Positions 1 through 6,951 of a stretch of DNA of 7,824 nt are shown piece by piece. Source of the stretch: Alphaproteobacteria bacterium (lineage in GTDB: Bacteria > Pseudomonadota > Alphaproteobacteria > RUG11792); contig JAFSTL010000111.1 of assembly GCA_017450545.1 (NCBI GenBank), forward strand, positions 1 through 7,824, written 5' to 3'. The notes under the pieces are model-generated. The model saw only the letters and a program-made list of their open reading frames with translations, searched no databases and was not told where the DNA came from. The number at the start of each line of letters is the position of its first letter. The first letter of the stretch is position 1. The position numbers and the translations under genes are program-made.

Positions 1-3000
1 CTCATCATTTTCCTTAAGCTAAATCCGGAAATGTAGGTATACACAACAGGAACGACGAAAATCGTAAATATTGTGCCGACAGTCAGCCCTCCAACGATAA
101 CAGCTCCCAAAGGAATGCGTATCTCACACCCAGCACCGCGCGCCAAGGCTAGGGGCAATGAACCAAGCACCATGGCAAACGTCGTCATCATTATTGGACG
201 TATTCTCATTCGCGCGGCTTCCTTTATTGCTTCTTTATACGTCCGCCCTTTTTCAACGAGTTTATTGGCAAAGTCGACCATCAATATTCCATGCTTTGTG
301 ATAAGACCAACCAGCGTTAGAAAACCAATATTAGAAAACATGTTTATCGTGCTGTCAATGCAAGCTAATGTCACTATACCTCCAACCAAAGTCAATGGCA
401 CCGTAAGCATTATTATCAACGGATCTTTCCAACTTTCGAACTGAGCCGCCATAACCAGATATATGAAACTAAGCGCTAACATAAATATCAAAGCCATAGT
501 GTTAGACTCAGTTAAGAACCTCTTCGTCTCATCTATAAAGTCGATATAAACATCATCCGGCAACGTCTTCTTTGCTAAGGTTTGTATCACATTTACTGCA
601 TCCCCTAGCGATATTGACGGAGCCAGCACTGGAATTAATGTGCAAGAACGCGTCCTGTTATATCGATATATTGTAACCGGTCCAGAACGCGCATACACAT
701 TTATGAGCTCGGCTATCGGGATTAACACCTCTTCTTTTTCGTTAAACGCCTTAACATAAATGTCAGTCAATTGATCCGGAGAACGCTTTTCATCTTCGTT
801 TATTTCAACCATAACATCGTGCATTTTATTTTCACGCTTGAATTTAGTCGCAACTCGCCCTTGTATTAACCCCGCTATGGTACTCGCAATTGATTTTGGG
901 TCAATGTGCAATAATGCGGCCTTATCACGGTCTATTTCTATCGTGTAATCCTCAGCATCGTCTCGGCTTGCGGTTCTTACCGCTTGCGCTATGCCACTTG
1001 CCATTATCTCAGAGCCTAGATTTGAAGCTATTTCTCTTAGCTCTCGGTGCGATTTATTGCCGCGAACCACGAATGACACGTATCTCGAACTGTCATCACT
1101 GCCACGCCCCGAAGTAAATCTGACATCTATGCCTGAAACTTCATCACTTTTCTTCTCAATTTCCTTCATTATTTCTTCTGTTGTTTTACCACATCGATCT
1201 TTGATTATCGCAACTCCTTCAAATGTTGGATTTGTGATAACATACTCTCTCGATTCAACTTCTGGAACAGAACCCACAACTCTGTCTATCGCATCAACAT
1301 ACCTCTGCGTGTAATTCAGCGTCGCAGTTTGAGGAGCGTGCCCCTCATAGCTGAACATCCCAACATCCTGATACGGCTTCTGTTCACTCGGCATAAATGC
1401 GTATATGAAATACCCAAATGCAGAGAACATCAGCGCAACTAGCAACGTTTTGCCTCTGTTATTAAGCGTTTTCTCAAGAACTTCCGCATACTTCTGTTCA
1501 AATTTATGTATTAACTCCGTAGTATCTAATTTCATAATGAAATTGCGTAACATCGACAAGTATCTGTTAGTAATTTGATTAGTTTTTTCACTGCCTTTCT
1601 CTATAAGCGTTCTCGAACACATCATAGGGGACAGTGTCAATGCAACAAATCCTGACAACAGCACAGCTCCCGCAAGCGTTATTGAAAATTCCTTTAAGTA
1701 CTTTCCCGTCTCTCCTTGCGCCAAAGCGACAGGTGCATAAACTGCACACAATGTTAGCGTCATCGCAATAACAGCGAAACCTACCTCTTTTGTCCCCTCA
1801 ACTGCCGCTTTTATAGGCGTGTAACCACGTTCTATATATTTATACACATTCTCCAATACAACAATTGCATCGTCCACAACAAGCCCAATGGCTAGCACCA
1901 TGCTCATTAAAGTCATGCTATTTATCGTAAATCCGCATAAATACATAATAAACAGAGAACCTATTAAAGATATTGGAACAGTTATTAAAGGTATTAACGC
2001 TGCCCTGAACGATCTTAAGAAAACGAACACCACGAAAACCACAAGCAATATCGCTTCAAATATAGTGTGATAAACCTCATGTAATGAGCGTTCTATGAAG
2101 GTTGTGCTATCGTATGCAACGCTAAACTTTATGTCTTTTGGCATCTGTTTTATCAGTTCAGCATGCTTCGCTTTGACGCCTCGTGCAACCTGTATTGGGT
2201 TCGCTGAGGATTGTGATATTATAGACAATGTAACAACTTTTTCGCCATTAAACCTGGCTAACACACGTTTGTTACTCTTATCCATCTTTGCTTCACCGAC
2301 GTCTTTTAACTTCACTATATTATTTTGTTTATTAACAATCGGTATTTCCTTAAACTCTTCAGGGCTTTGTAAATCAGCAACAGTTGTCACAACGTATTCT
2401 CTGTCGTGATTTATGATTTTCCCGGCTGGACTTTCTATGTTCTGCTTATCTAGTGCATTTACGACATCTAATACAGTCAAATTATAGAACGCCATTTTTT
2501 GCGAATCCAGTCTGACCGACATCTGATAATCCCCTGCGCCATAAACGTCAACTCTAGCGACTCCAGGAACTGCTTCTAGTGCATGGCTGACTTCGTTCTG
2601 CGCATACGCATACAGTTCGCTTTCCGAAAGCTTATCGCTTATCAACGCCAGAGATACTATGGATTTCTCATTTGAGCTAGCTTTGGTTAGTATCGCCTCT
2701 TGCGCAGCGTCAGGAAATCTATCCCGCCATTTGTTTAATCTGTCTCGAATATCGTTTGCAGCAGCATCTATATTACGCCCTTCAGTGATTTCTATCGAAA
2801 CTTCGCTCGTTTCACTGTCGCTCTTCGATGTTATCGTATCTATCCCTTCAATCCCAGCAACAGCTTCTTCTATAACACGCGTTATTTGGCTCTCTATAAT
2901 CTCAGGACCGGCACCATGGTATGTCATTTTTATTGTGACGAAATTTCTCTCCATCTTAGGATACTGACGCACCTGCAACCTATCTCCGGTCACAAGGCCT

Positions 3001-3071
3001 AACAGAACAACGATAAGTGTGAGAACCCAGGCAAATACCGGTCGTTTTATGCAAACTTCAGATAATCTCAT
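1..3071 (-). CDS. RND/HAE1-family multidrug efflux permease, C-terminus cut by window edge
   Basis: Inner-membrane proton-driven drug exporter of the AcrB/MexB type. It would take amphiphilic substrates from the periplasm and outer leaflet and pass them through the adaptor to an outer-membrane channel. The frame runs open for 1023 codons from ATG at 3071 to the window edge; AcrB has 1049 residues, so only a short tail is missing. It opens with the typical RLSEVCIKRPVFAWVL, with TM1 at about residues 12-30. A porter region follows, TM2 starts near residue 337, and the TM4 motif GLVVDDAIVVLEN carries D400/D401 (AcrB D407/D408). The TM10 motif GLITKHGILMVDFANK carries K926 (AcrB K940). R956 and T963 in RMRIRPIMMTTFA match AcrB R971/T978. 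All proton-relay residues are therefore present and the pump looks functional. The start overlaps the adaptor stop as ATGA. The second-half wording (ITKHGILMVDF) resembles HAE1 pumps outside the enterobacterial AcrB group. Substrates cannot be told from sequence. Family call is near certain. Confidence 0.96.
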   Translation of the reverse strand, partial: MRLSEVCIKRPVFAWVLTLIVVLLGLVTGDRLQVRQYPKMERNFVTIKMTYHGAGPEIIESQITRVIEEAVAGIEGIDTITSKSDSETSEVSIEITEGRNIDAAANDIRDRLNKWRDRFPDAAQEAILTKASSNEKSIVSLALISDKLSESELYAYAQNEVSHALEAVPGVARVDVYGAGDYQMSVRLDSQKMAFYNLTVLDVVNALDKQNIESPAGKIINHDREYVVTTVADLQSPEEFKEIPIVNKQNNIVKLKDVGEAKMDKSNKRVLARFNGEKVVTLSIISQSSANPIQVARGVKAKHAELIKQMPKDIKFSVAYDSTTFIERSLHEVYHTIFEAILLVVFVVFVFLRSFRAALIPLITVPISLIGSLFIMYLCGFTINSMTLMSMVLAIGLVVDDAIVVLENVYKYIERGYTPIKAAVEGTKEVGFAVIAMTLTLCAVYAPVALAQGETGKYLKEFSITLAGAVLLSGFVALTLSPMMCSRTLIEKGSEKTNQITNRYLSMLRNFIMKLDTTELIHKFEQKYAEVLEKTLNNRGKTLLVALMFSAFGYFIYAFMPSEQKPYQDVGMFSYEGHAPQTATLNYTQRYVDAIDRVVGSVPEVESREYVITNPTFEGVAIIKDRCGKTTEEIMKEIEKKSDEVSGIDVRFTSGRGSDDSSRYVSFVVRGNKSHRELREIASNLGSEIMASGIAQAVRTASRDDAEDYTIEIDRDKAALLHIDPKSIASTIAGLIQGRVATKFKRENKMHDVMVEINEDEKRSPDQLTDIYVKAFNEKEEVLIPIAELINVYARSGPVTIYRYNRTRSCTLIPVLAPSISLGDAVNVIQTLAKKTLPDDVYIDFIDETKRFLTESNTMALIFMLALSFIYLVMAAQFESWKDPLIIMLTVPLTLVGGIVTLACIDSTINMFSNIGFLTLVGLITKHGILMVDFANKLVEKGRTYKEAIKEAARMRIRPIMMTTFAMVLGSLPLALARGAGCEIRIPLGAVIVGGLTVGTIFTIFVVPVVYTYISGFSLRKMM
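3068..3071 (-). promoter_or_regulatory. ATGA stop/start overlap coupling adaptor and permease
   Basis: On the minus strand the four bases read ATGA: ATG opens the permease and TGA closes the adaptor. Such overlaps are commonly translated by terminating ribosomes re-initiating, which keeps the two subunits in proportion. The overlap also argues strongly for one transcript and fixes the permease start. Confidence 0.85.
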
Positions 3072-4522
3072 TGTTCGCCTTCACTTTCCGCGCTTTGTTC
3101 TTCACCTTCGGTTGGAGCGTCGTCGCTATCTTGGGATTCGGTGCCTTGCTCTGCGCCTGTGGTTTTGTTCTCATTCACGAATATATTTTTTATCTTTTTC
3201 CATATACTCAACTTATTATTTTCACTTGTTTTTGACTCTTCCTGTTCAGCAGCCTCCGTAGACATCTCTTCTTCGGGTTTTGCCTGGCGCTTACCTGATT
3301 CCTCGAATTCTTCCTTATTGAGTATCCTTGTCTTCACACCTTCTGTCAGTTTTAATTGCCCTGTTGTCACAACGACTGTGCCATCTTTCAATCCCGCAAG
3401 TATCTCAACTCCGTTTATGTCCTTTGCGCCGGATAGCACTCGTTGTCTGTAAGCTCGTCCTTTGTCATCAACAACCCAAACATACTCTATGGCGCCTTCT
3501 CTCATCAGGGCATCTTCATCTATCAACACAACGTCATTCTTTTCACCAGTCACAAGTTTAACGTTCGCGAACATTCCGTGCTTCAGTTTTCCGCCTTTAT
3601 TCGGAACGATAGCCCTGACCAAAATACTGTGATTGCGTGTATCTACCTCAGAATCTATAGCATCAACTGAACCTGAAAACACCTTATTTTGATACGCATC
3701 AACTGTTATCTCAACGTTTTGTCCAACCGCTATATCATCGATGTACTTCGCCGGCACGGTAAATTCTACACGAACCATCGAGTTGTCAACGATATATACG
3801 AGTTCCGTTTGCTGTTGCACGATATTTCCAGGCGTAGCCGAGCCTCGCATTATTCCTATAATTCCGTCAAACGGAGCTTTTATGACTGTTCGAGCTAATT
3901 GAGCTTCAGCTGTTTCAAGTTGCGCCTTAGCTGCTTGCATCTGAGCTGATGCTTCATCAAACGCTTTTTTCGAACCGACGTTTTTCTTATATAAGTTGTC
4001 TACACGCTCGAATTCAGACTTTTTCAGCAAATATTCAGCTTCATATTTTGCTTTCTCGGATTTGTATAGATCGTCTTCGAACTTTATAAGTATATCGCCT
4101 TTATGAACTTTTGAACCTTCAACAAATGCGATTTCGGCTATCTTCCCTGAAATTTCAGATTTAATAACAACTTCAGCATTCGCCTTCAATGTGCCAATGG
4201 ATTTTACCTCTCTCAAAGTGGTTCCGATTACAGCTCTCTTTGCTTCAATTCCAGCAATACGTTCCAATCCGCCATCAAAATCCGAGTTATTTGACTGCAA
4301 CACTATTCTGCAAGCCCCTCGAACAGCCGGACGCATAGAGCTATAAAAGACATAGCACACAAATGCAGACGCAAGCAGAACTATAACTTGAGTTTTGACT
4401 ACACTTTGATTTTGTTTTAAAAATTTTTTTTTATTTTTATCTAAGATAAATGATTTCCAAAACAAAAAACATGATTTCAATATTTCTTTCACCTTAAAAG
4501 ACATTAGCCCATTGGTTCTCAC
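3068..4522 (-). CDS. Periplasmic adaptor (membrane fusion protein) of RND efflux pump, with acidic C-terminal tail
   Basis: The 484-residue adaptor would link the downstream permease to an outer-membrane channel. Residues 1-43 are basic and cytoplasmic. Residues 44-60 form one hydrophobic membrane anchor, with no lipobox, so anchoring is by TM helix and not by lipid. The two lipoyl half-motifs are at about 125-150 (SGKIAEIAFVEGSKVHKGD) and 213-235 (IKAPFDGIIG). They flank an alpha-hairpin at about 151-211 that is rich in Ala, Lys and Glu. A beta-barrel at about 248-330 and a membrane-proximal domain to about 400 complete the HlyD/AcrA fold. Residues about 405-484 are extra: mostly Glu/Ser/Gln/Thr, interrupted by an amphipathic basic stretch NNKLSIWKKIKNIF at 435-448. 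Most adaptors end soon after the membrane-proximal domain. The start is GTG at 4522 behind AAGGAG at tight spacing; ATG at 4504 (Met7) is an alternative. The stop overlaps the permease start, so the two are probably translationally coupled. Confidence 0.93.
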   Translation of the reverse strand: MRTNGLMSFKVKEILKSCFLFWKSFILDKNKKKFLKQNQSVVKTQVIVLLASAFVCYVFYSSMRPAVRGACRIVLQSNNSDFDGGLERIAGIEAKRAVIGTTLREVKSIGTLKANAEVVIKSEISGKIAEIAFVEGSKVHKGDILIKFEDDLYKSEKAKYEAEYLLKKSEFERVDNLYKKNVGSKKAFDEASAQMQAAKAQLETAEAQLARTVIKAPFDGIIGIMRGSATPGNIVQQQTELVYIVDNSMVRVEFTVPAKYIDDIAVGQNVEITVDAYQNKVFSGSVDAIDSEVDTRNHSILVRAIVPNKGGKLKHGMFANVKLVTGEKNDVVLIDEDALMREGAIEYVWVVDDKGRAYRQRVLSGAKDINGVEILAGLKDGTVVVTTGQLKLTEGVKTRILNKEEFEESGKRQAKPEEEMSTEAAEQEESKTSENNKLSIWKKIKNIFVNENKTTGAEQGTESQDSDDAPTEGEEQSAESEGEQ

Positions 4523-4525
4523 AAG

Positions 4526-4531
4526 CTCCTT
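4526..4531 (-). promoter_or_regulatory. Ribosome binding site AAGGAG for the adaptor
   Basis: The minus strand reads AAGGAG, then CTT, then GTG. The match to the anti-Shine-Dalgarno is strong, but the 3-base gap to GTG at 4522 is shorter than usual. The next in-frame ATG at 4504 would be 21 bases away, which is too far. GTG is therefore the better start, though an error in either direction would change only six residues ahead of the anchor. Confidence 0.5.
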
Positions 4532-4547
4532 CTTTCAGTTTAACACA

Positions 4548-4602
4548 AAAAACACCAATCGCCAAAACTTACCCATCAGGGCAGAAGCAATCGGGTGTTT
4601 TT
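4548..4602 (-). terminator. Possible weak terminator or attenuator hairpin after the pseudouridine synthase
   Basis: On the minus strand AAAAACACC (4602-4594) pairs perfectly with GGTGTTTTT (4556-4548), which is followed by one more T. The arms are 9 bp around a 37-base loop that contains its own small CCC-TGAT-GGG hairpin. The left arm lies inside the last codons of the synthase. The long loop and AT-only lower stem make it weak, so partial read-through into the efflux pair is as likely as full termination. Confidence 0.25.
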
Positions 4603-5525
4603 GCTTTCATCTTTAACGAAACTCCGGACTTTGTCTTAAGCTCAATCGAGCTTGCATGCAAAAATAATCTTTCAGCCTTCTGTCCACCATATTTTGTATC
4701 ACCAACTATCGGGTGCCCTATCGAGCCCATATGGACGCGTATTTGGTGAGTACGTCCAGTAAGCGGTGTGACTTCAATCAATGTGCGATTTTCATTTAAA
4801 ATTTTAACAACCTTAAATAACGTTGTTGCTTTTTTACCATCTTTAAAGTCGACAAATACATGTTCTTTACGTTTTATAAGAGGTTTATCTATTATCCCTT
4901 TTGGAACATCAAACACTCCCGAAACGACAGCAAGATATTTTTTGTGTACTTGCCTTGTCTGAAACATACGAAACATATATCTTGACATTTCGACACTTTT
5001 GACCAATACAACTATCCCGCTCGTCTCCTTATCTATCCTGTGAACAAGCCGAGCCTCAGAATGATACGCTTTTGCCATCACGTCAAGAGCCAACTTAGTT
5101 TTCGTTCCCAATTGCGTCGCCAATCCCGCCGGTTTATTAACAATAATTAAATCTTCGTCCTCATATATAATCATATCTTTAAATCGATTTATATATCCTG
5201 AATAATCGCGTATTTGATGTTTTGAAGGACATGTATCATTTATTTTCGCAAACATTCGACAAATTGCAGGATGGATAAAAATTTCATCGCTTTCGGAACA
5301 CCTGTCTGAAGCATTCGCTTTCAGTCCATTCAGGAGAATGTCTTTATTTCTGAGCGCTTTTTCAATCACCGATTGCGGAATATGCTTACCATGCATTTGC
5401 CTAATACGCTTATCTAATCTAGATTTATTAAAATCATCCATATAAAAATTATCCTTTAAATAACATTTAAAAGAAAGCATATCCTTAGGATTGTACAACA
5501 TCTGAGTGCGCTTGTCGCTTCGCAT
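4569..5525 (-). CDS. RluC/RluD-type 23S rRNA pseudouridine synthase (RluA family)
   Basis: Cytoplasmic enzyme that isomerises specific uridines in large-subunit rRNA to pseudouridine. The 318 residues carry an S4-type RNA-binding domain at about 34-85 (SRLDKRIRQMHGKHIPQSV...) and the RluA-family catalytic domain from about 117. Diagnostic pieces are the strand DEDLIIVNKPAGLATQ, the catalytic loop LVHRIDKETSG with nucleophile D165, and the motif LTGRTHQIRVHMGSIGHPI...DTKYG at about 255-280. The S4 domain plus length points to the RluC/RluD branch and away from the S4-less RluA/TruC forms. I cannot choose between RluC and RluD sites. ATG at 5525 is used because the frame is open and the extension is not implausible, but no ribosome binding site precedes it. 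Met29 (ATG at 5441) has AAAGGA ten bases upstream and is a serious alternative start. It lies 46 bp upstream of the efflux pair and may share its transcript. Confidence 0.93.
   Translation of the reverse strand: MRSDKRTQMLYNPKDMLSFKCYLKDNFYMDDFNKSRLDKRIRQMHGKHIPQSVIEKALRNKDILLNGLKANASDRCSESDEIFIHPAICRMFAKINDTCPSKHQIRDYSGYINRFKDMIIYEDEDLIIVNKPAGLATQLGTKTKLALDVMAKAYHSEARLVHRIDKETSGIVVLVKSVEMSRYMFRMFQTRQVHKKYLAVVSGVFDVPKGIIDKPLIKRKEHVFVDFKDGKKATTLFKVVKILNENRTLIEVTPLTGRTHQIRVHMGSIGHPIVGDTKYGGQKAERLFLHASSIELKTKSGVSLKMKAKTPDCFCPDG
5452..5457 (-). promoter_or_regulatory. AAAGGA, candidate ribosome binding site for the shorter synthase start
   Basis: The minus strand has AAAGGA ten bases before the in-frame ATG at 5441 (Met29 of the long frame). 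No comparable site precedes the ATG at 5525. If used, the protein is 290 residues and begins just before the S4 domain. The first beta-strand of the S4 domain may need residues upstream of Met29, so the question stays open. Confidence 0.35.
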
Positions 5526-5541
5526 TCAGTTGGAATTAACG

Positions 5542-5564
5542 TTATGCACCAAAACTGTGGATAA
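5542..5564. promoter_or_regulatory. Head-to-head pair of DnaA-box-like sites
   Basis: TGTGGATAA at 5556-5564 is a perfect DnaA box (TTATCCACA) on the minus strand. TTATGCACC at 5542-5550 matches the TTATNCACA consensus at 8 of 9 positions on the plus strand. They face each other across five bases and form a near-perfect inverted repeat (GTTATGCAC and GTGGATAAC). They sit 17-39 bases upstream of the long synthase start, where bound DnaA could affect its promoter. An A/T-rich tract follows directly. Two boxes alone do not make an origin. Confidence 0.45.
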
Positions 5565-5672
5565 CTCTGTGAAAAAAAATAATTTTCCCCTGTCTGAGAT
5601 GGCTTTTTTCACGCATTCTAACAACTTTGCTCAAACAATGAACAATTCGAAAGATGCTGAAAATACAGCGTT

Positions 5673-5702
5673 TTGACAAAAATTTTGCACATTTGAAATA
5701 AA
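5673..5702 (+). promoter_or_regulatory. Candidate sigma70-type promoter facing right
   Basis: A perfect TTGACA at 5673-5678 is followed after 18 bases by AATAAA at 5697-5702, a 4-of-6 match to TATAAT. No convincing gene lies downstream; the only open frame of note is about 50 codons at 5716-5865. In AT-rich DNA such pairs arise by chance. Confidence 0.25.
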
Positions 5703-6022
5703 ATTTTTCTCTTGACCTTTTTGCCTGAGCGTGCATGTGTCGCATGTTGATATTTTTCGACACCAAAAACCATCGTCTGACCACAAAGATGTGTATTCCA
5801 ACTTTATGACGTCTGTAACGCATGCTTTTAGGGAAGATAAGAACGAGAGATTCACTTTAGCAAAGTAATGTGGTGGAATAAGAACTCCTGGGGGATATAG
5901 CGTTTCAGTAGAATGTTTGGATGACGTGATATCAACTCTGTGATGTATATAAGCACCATACGAGCTATATATTTGATAAACGAAAACAATATTGTGTGAT
6001 AATGGTGATTATATCATACCGT

Positions 6023-6055
6023 AATCGCTAGATTCTTATAAAGAATCTAGCGATT
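6023..6055. repeat. Perfect 15-bp palindrome with 3-base loop
   Basis: AATCGCTAGATTCTT at 6023-6037 and its exact reverse complement at 6041-6055 flank ATA. After a 3-base bulge the stem can extend by four more pairs (6019-6022 with 6059-6062). Neither side is followed by a T-run, so it is not a standard intrinsic terminator. It lies 36 bp past the stop of the minus-strand fragment at 6092. It could act as a transcript 3' stabiliser or be a copy of a dispersed palindromic repeat. Confidence 0.8.
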
Positions 6056-6091
6056 TCTACGGGTCTATCGAGAAACTAATCGCTTGTTTCC

Positions 6092-6220
6092 TTAGAGGTA
6101 TTCGTTTAGGTTTGCTTCTCTTAATCGTTTGTCATTTGCTTTGTATTCTTCTACTAATCGCTCAATTCTTTTTTGTGTGCTTTGTATCATCCTATTATGA
6201 TATTCTGTTTCGCGGTACTC
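6092..6220 (-). pseudogene. 43-codon C-terminal gene fragment, unknown family
   Basis: On the minus strand an open stretch follows a TAG at 6223 and ends at TAA (6094-6092). It encodes a highly charged, helix-forming segment including QKRIERLVEEYKANDKRL. The residues look like real coiled-coil protein and not like random AT-rich translation. The only internal ATG is at 6190 (32 residues) with no clear ribosome binding site. Its upstream end coincides with the probable terminal repeat of the neighbouring IS relic, so the simplest reading is the 3' remnant of a gene cut by that insertion. I do not recognise the parent protein. Confidence 0.35.
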
Positions 6221-6231
6221 CTAACTGCTTA
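6214..6231 (+). repeat. Probable terminal inverted repeat of IS1-like copy 1
   Basis: GGTACTCCTAACTGCTTA on the plus strand lies just outside the transposase stop, at the distance expected for an IS1 right end. It shares the GGT...C(C)TAACT pattern with known IS1 ends. The assignment rests on position and a loose match only. Confidence 0.35.
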
Positions 6232-6868
6232 TCGAATAAAGAAACTCCTCATTAAACAGCAAAAGCAACGTGTTCGTCGATGAAACCGTGCTAGGCGCCT
6301 TCGTATAACCGAATTTGTATTCTCGATTAAACATGCCTCAGATTTATTTATTACATGCTTATTAGATGATTTTATTTTCTTATACGCAGCATTGCCATCG
6401 GAACAAAATATATTTATCTTAAATTTTCGTTTAATTCTATTTGAAAGCTTCCTATACGCAAGTAAATCACCTGTCTCCATCTCTTCAAAATCTAGGACAA
6501 TGTCCTAGAATTTTGTTTCGTTGTCGGGCATTAAAATCGTTTTTGATATGTAAAAATTTCGTTCATCTCTAGTCTTTGTACGTTTTCAAGGTTTTGGGGT
6601 ACAGTTGCTTTTGTGATTAATTCTCCTAAAATTTTCGCATAATTGCTGATCCATTTTATTATTAATTGATTCAGGTCGCCCGTAATTCGCGCCAGCACCA
6701 TGATGCCGACGCCCTTCAAATACCCCTTTAATACTTTCTACTGATTGTGTATGCTATGGTTGGTGCGTTTATCATTTACTTTAGTATTCCTTGTTTTCTA
6801 CATTTGTTTATCTTTTTAGATCCTGTTTTATTTGATTTGTCGCATCTACAATGCCTACACTTTATCAT
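6221..6868 (-). pseudogene. IS1-family transposase relic with stops, frameshifts and active-site loss
   Basis: Pieces in order are as follows. ATG at 6868 opens MIKCRHCRCDKSNKTGSKK, the InsA-like zinc finger with one CxxC kept; it stops at 6776. In another frame, after a TAG at 6738-6740, comes KGYLKGVGIMVLARITGDL, the helix-turn-helix. It leads to LEMNEIFTY at about 6546-6572, equivalent to InsB AEMDEQWGY, with the first catalytic Asp replaced by Asn (codon 6561-6563). A lesion follows in which about five codons seem lost. The next frame resumes with IVLDFEEMETGDLLAYRKL, then FCSDGNAAY (second Asp), then SEACLIENTNSVIRRRLARF (catalytic Glu), open as 6229-6480. A final frameshift leads to VLLLFNEEFLYSISS and the stop at 6221. 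It is an old relic and not a programmed-frameshift IS1, because the breaks are many and one destroys a catalytic residue. Confidence 0.8.
6491..6509. repeat. 9-bp palindrome at the transposase lesion
   Basis: TCTAGGACA (6491-6499) and TGTCCTAGA (6501-6509) are exact reverse complements around one base. With one bulged A the stem can add CAAAA/TTTTG on either side. It sits where copy 1 loses its reading frame between the first and second catalytic motifs, so it may be a scar of the event that broke the gene. Confidence 0.7.
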
Positions 6869-6901
6869 AAATTTGTCTCAATCTTTGTTTACAATACACA
6901 T

Positions 6902-6910
6902 ATTGTAGCA
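6902..6910 (-). promoter_or_regulatory. Extended -10 element upstream of IS1 copy 1
   Basis: The minus strand reads TGCTACAAT, a TGn-TACAAT extended -10, about 35 bases before the ATG at 6868. The only -35-like hexamer (TTGAAT) is 13 bases upstream, too close for a normal spacer. It may be the remnant of the IS promoter. A 6-bp inverted repeat ACAATA/TATTGT (6891-6896, 6901-6906) overlaps it. Confidence 0.25.
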
Positions 6911-6951
6911 CATCTTTTTCATTCAATATTTGGGTATATCAATATTCAAAA

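Larger units (their letters stand above)
5526..6091. other. 566-bp AT-rich intergenic region without a supportable gene
   Basis: I see no recognisable gene on either strand. Open frames of 60-95 codons exist on the minus strand (5542-5823 and 5631-5855) but overlap each other and match no family I know. The region contains a DnaA-box pair beside the synthase start, a TTGACA-type plus-strand promoter candidate, a 9-bp inverted repeat GTGAAAAAA/TTTTTTCAC (5569-5577 and 5604-5612), and a perfect 15-bp palindrome near its right end. Confidence 0.6.
6214..6868 (-). mobile_element. Degenerate IS1-family insertion sequence, copy 1
   Basis: The remains cover an entire IS1-type transposase read right to left, from a zinc-finger start at 6868 to a C-terminal stop at 6221. 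Just past that stop the plus strand reads GGTACTCCTAACTGCTT from 6214, which resembles the GGTGATGCTGCCAACTTAC end of IS1 and is taken as the right terminal repeat. No matching left terminal repeat or target duplication could be found, so the left limit is only the start of coding. The element cannot move by itself. Confidence 0.7.

Noticed and set aside
73..2967. Several plus-strand open frames of 60-120 codons across 73-2967
   Set aside because: They lie antisense to the continuous 1023-codon permease frame, which carries family motifs throughout.
5542..5612. Chromosomal replication origin
   Set aside because: Only two DnaA boxes and no origin-associated genes in the window; kept as a lead, not as a feature.
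5542..5855. Overlapping minus-strand frames of 93 and 74 codons upstream of the synthase
   Set aside because: They overlap each other out of phase, match no family known to me, and one covers the DnaA-box pair; insufficient support for a gene.
6023..6055. Rho-independent terminator
   Set aside because: No T-run follows the stem on either strand.
6221..6868. Functional IS1 transposase made by programmed frameshifting
   Set aside because: There are more than two breaks, an in-frame TAG at 6738-6740, missing codons and a catalytic Asp-to-Asn change.
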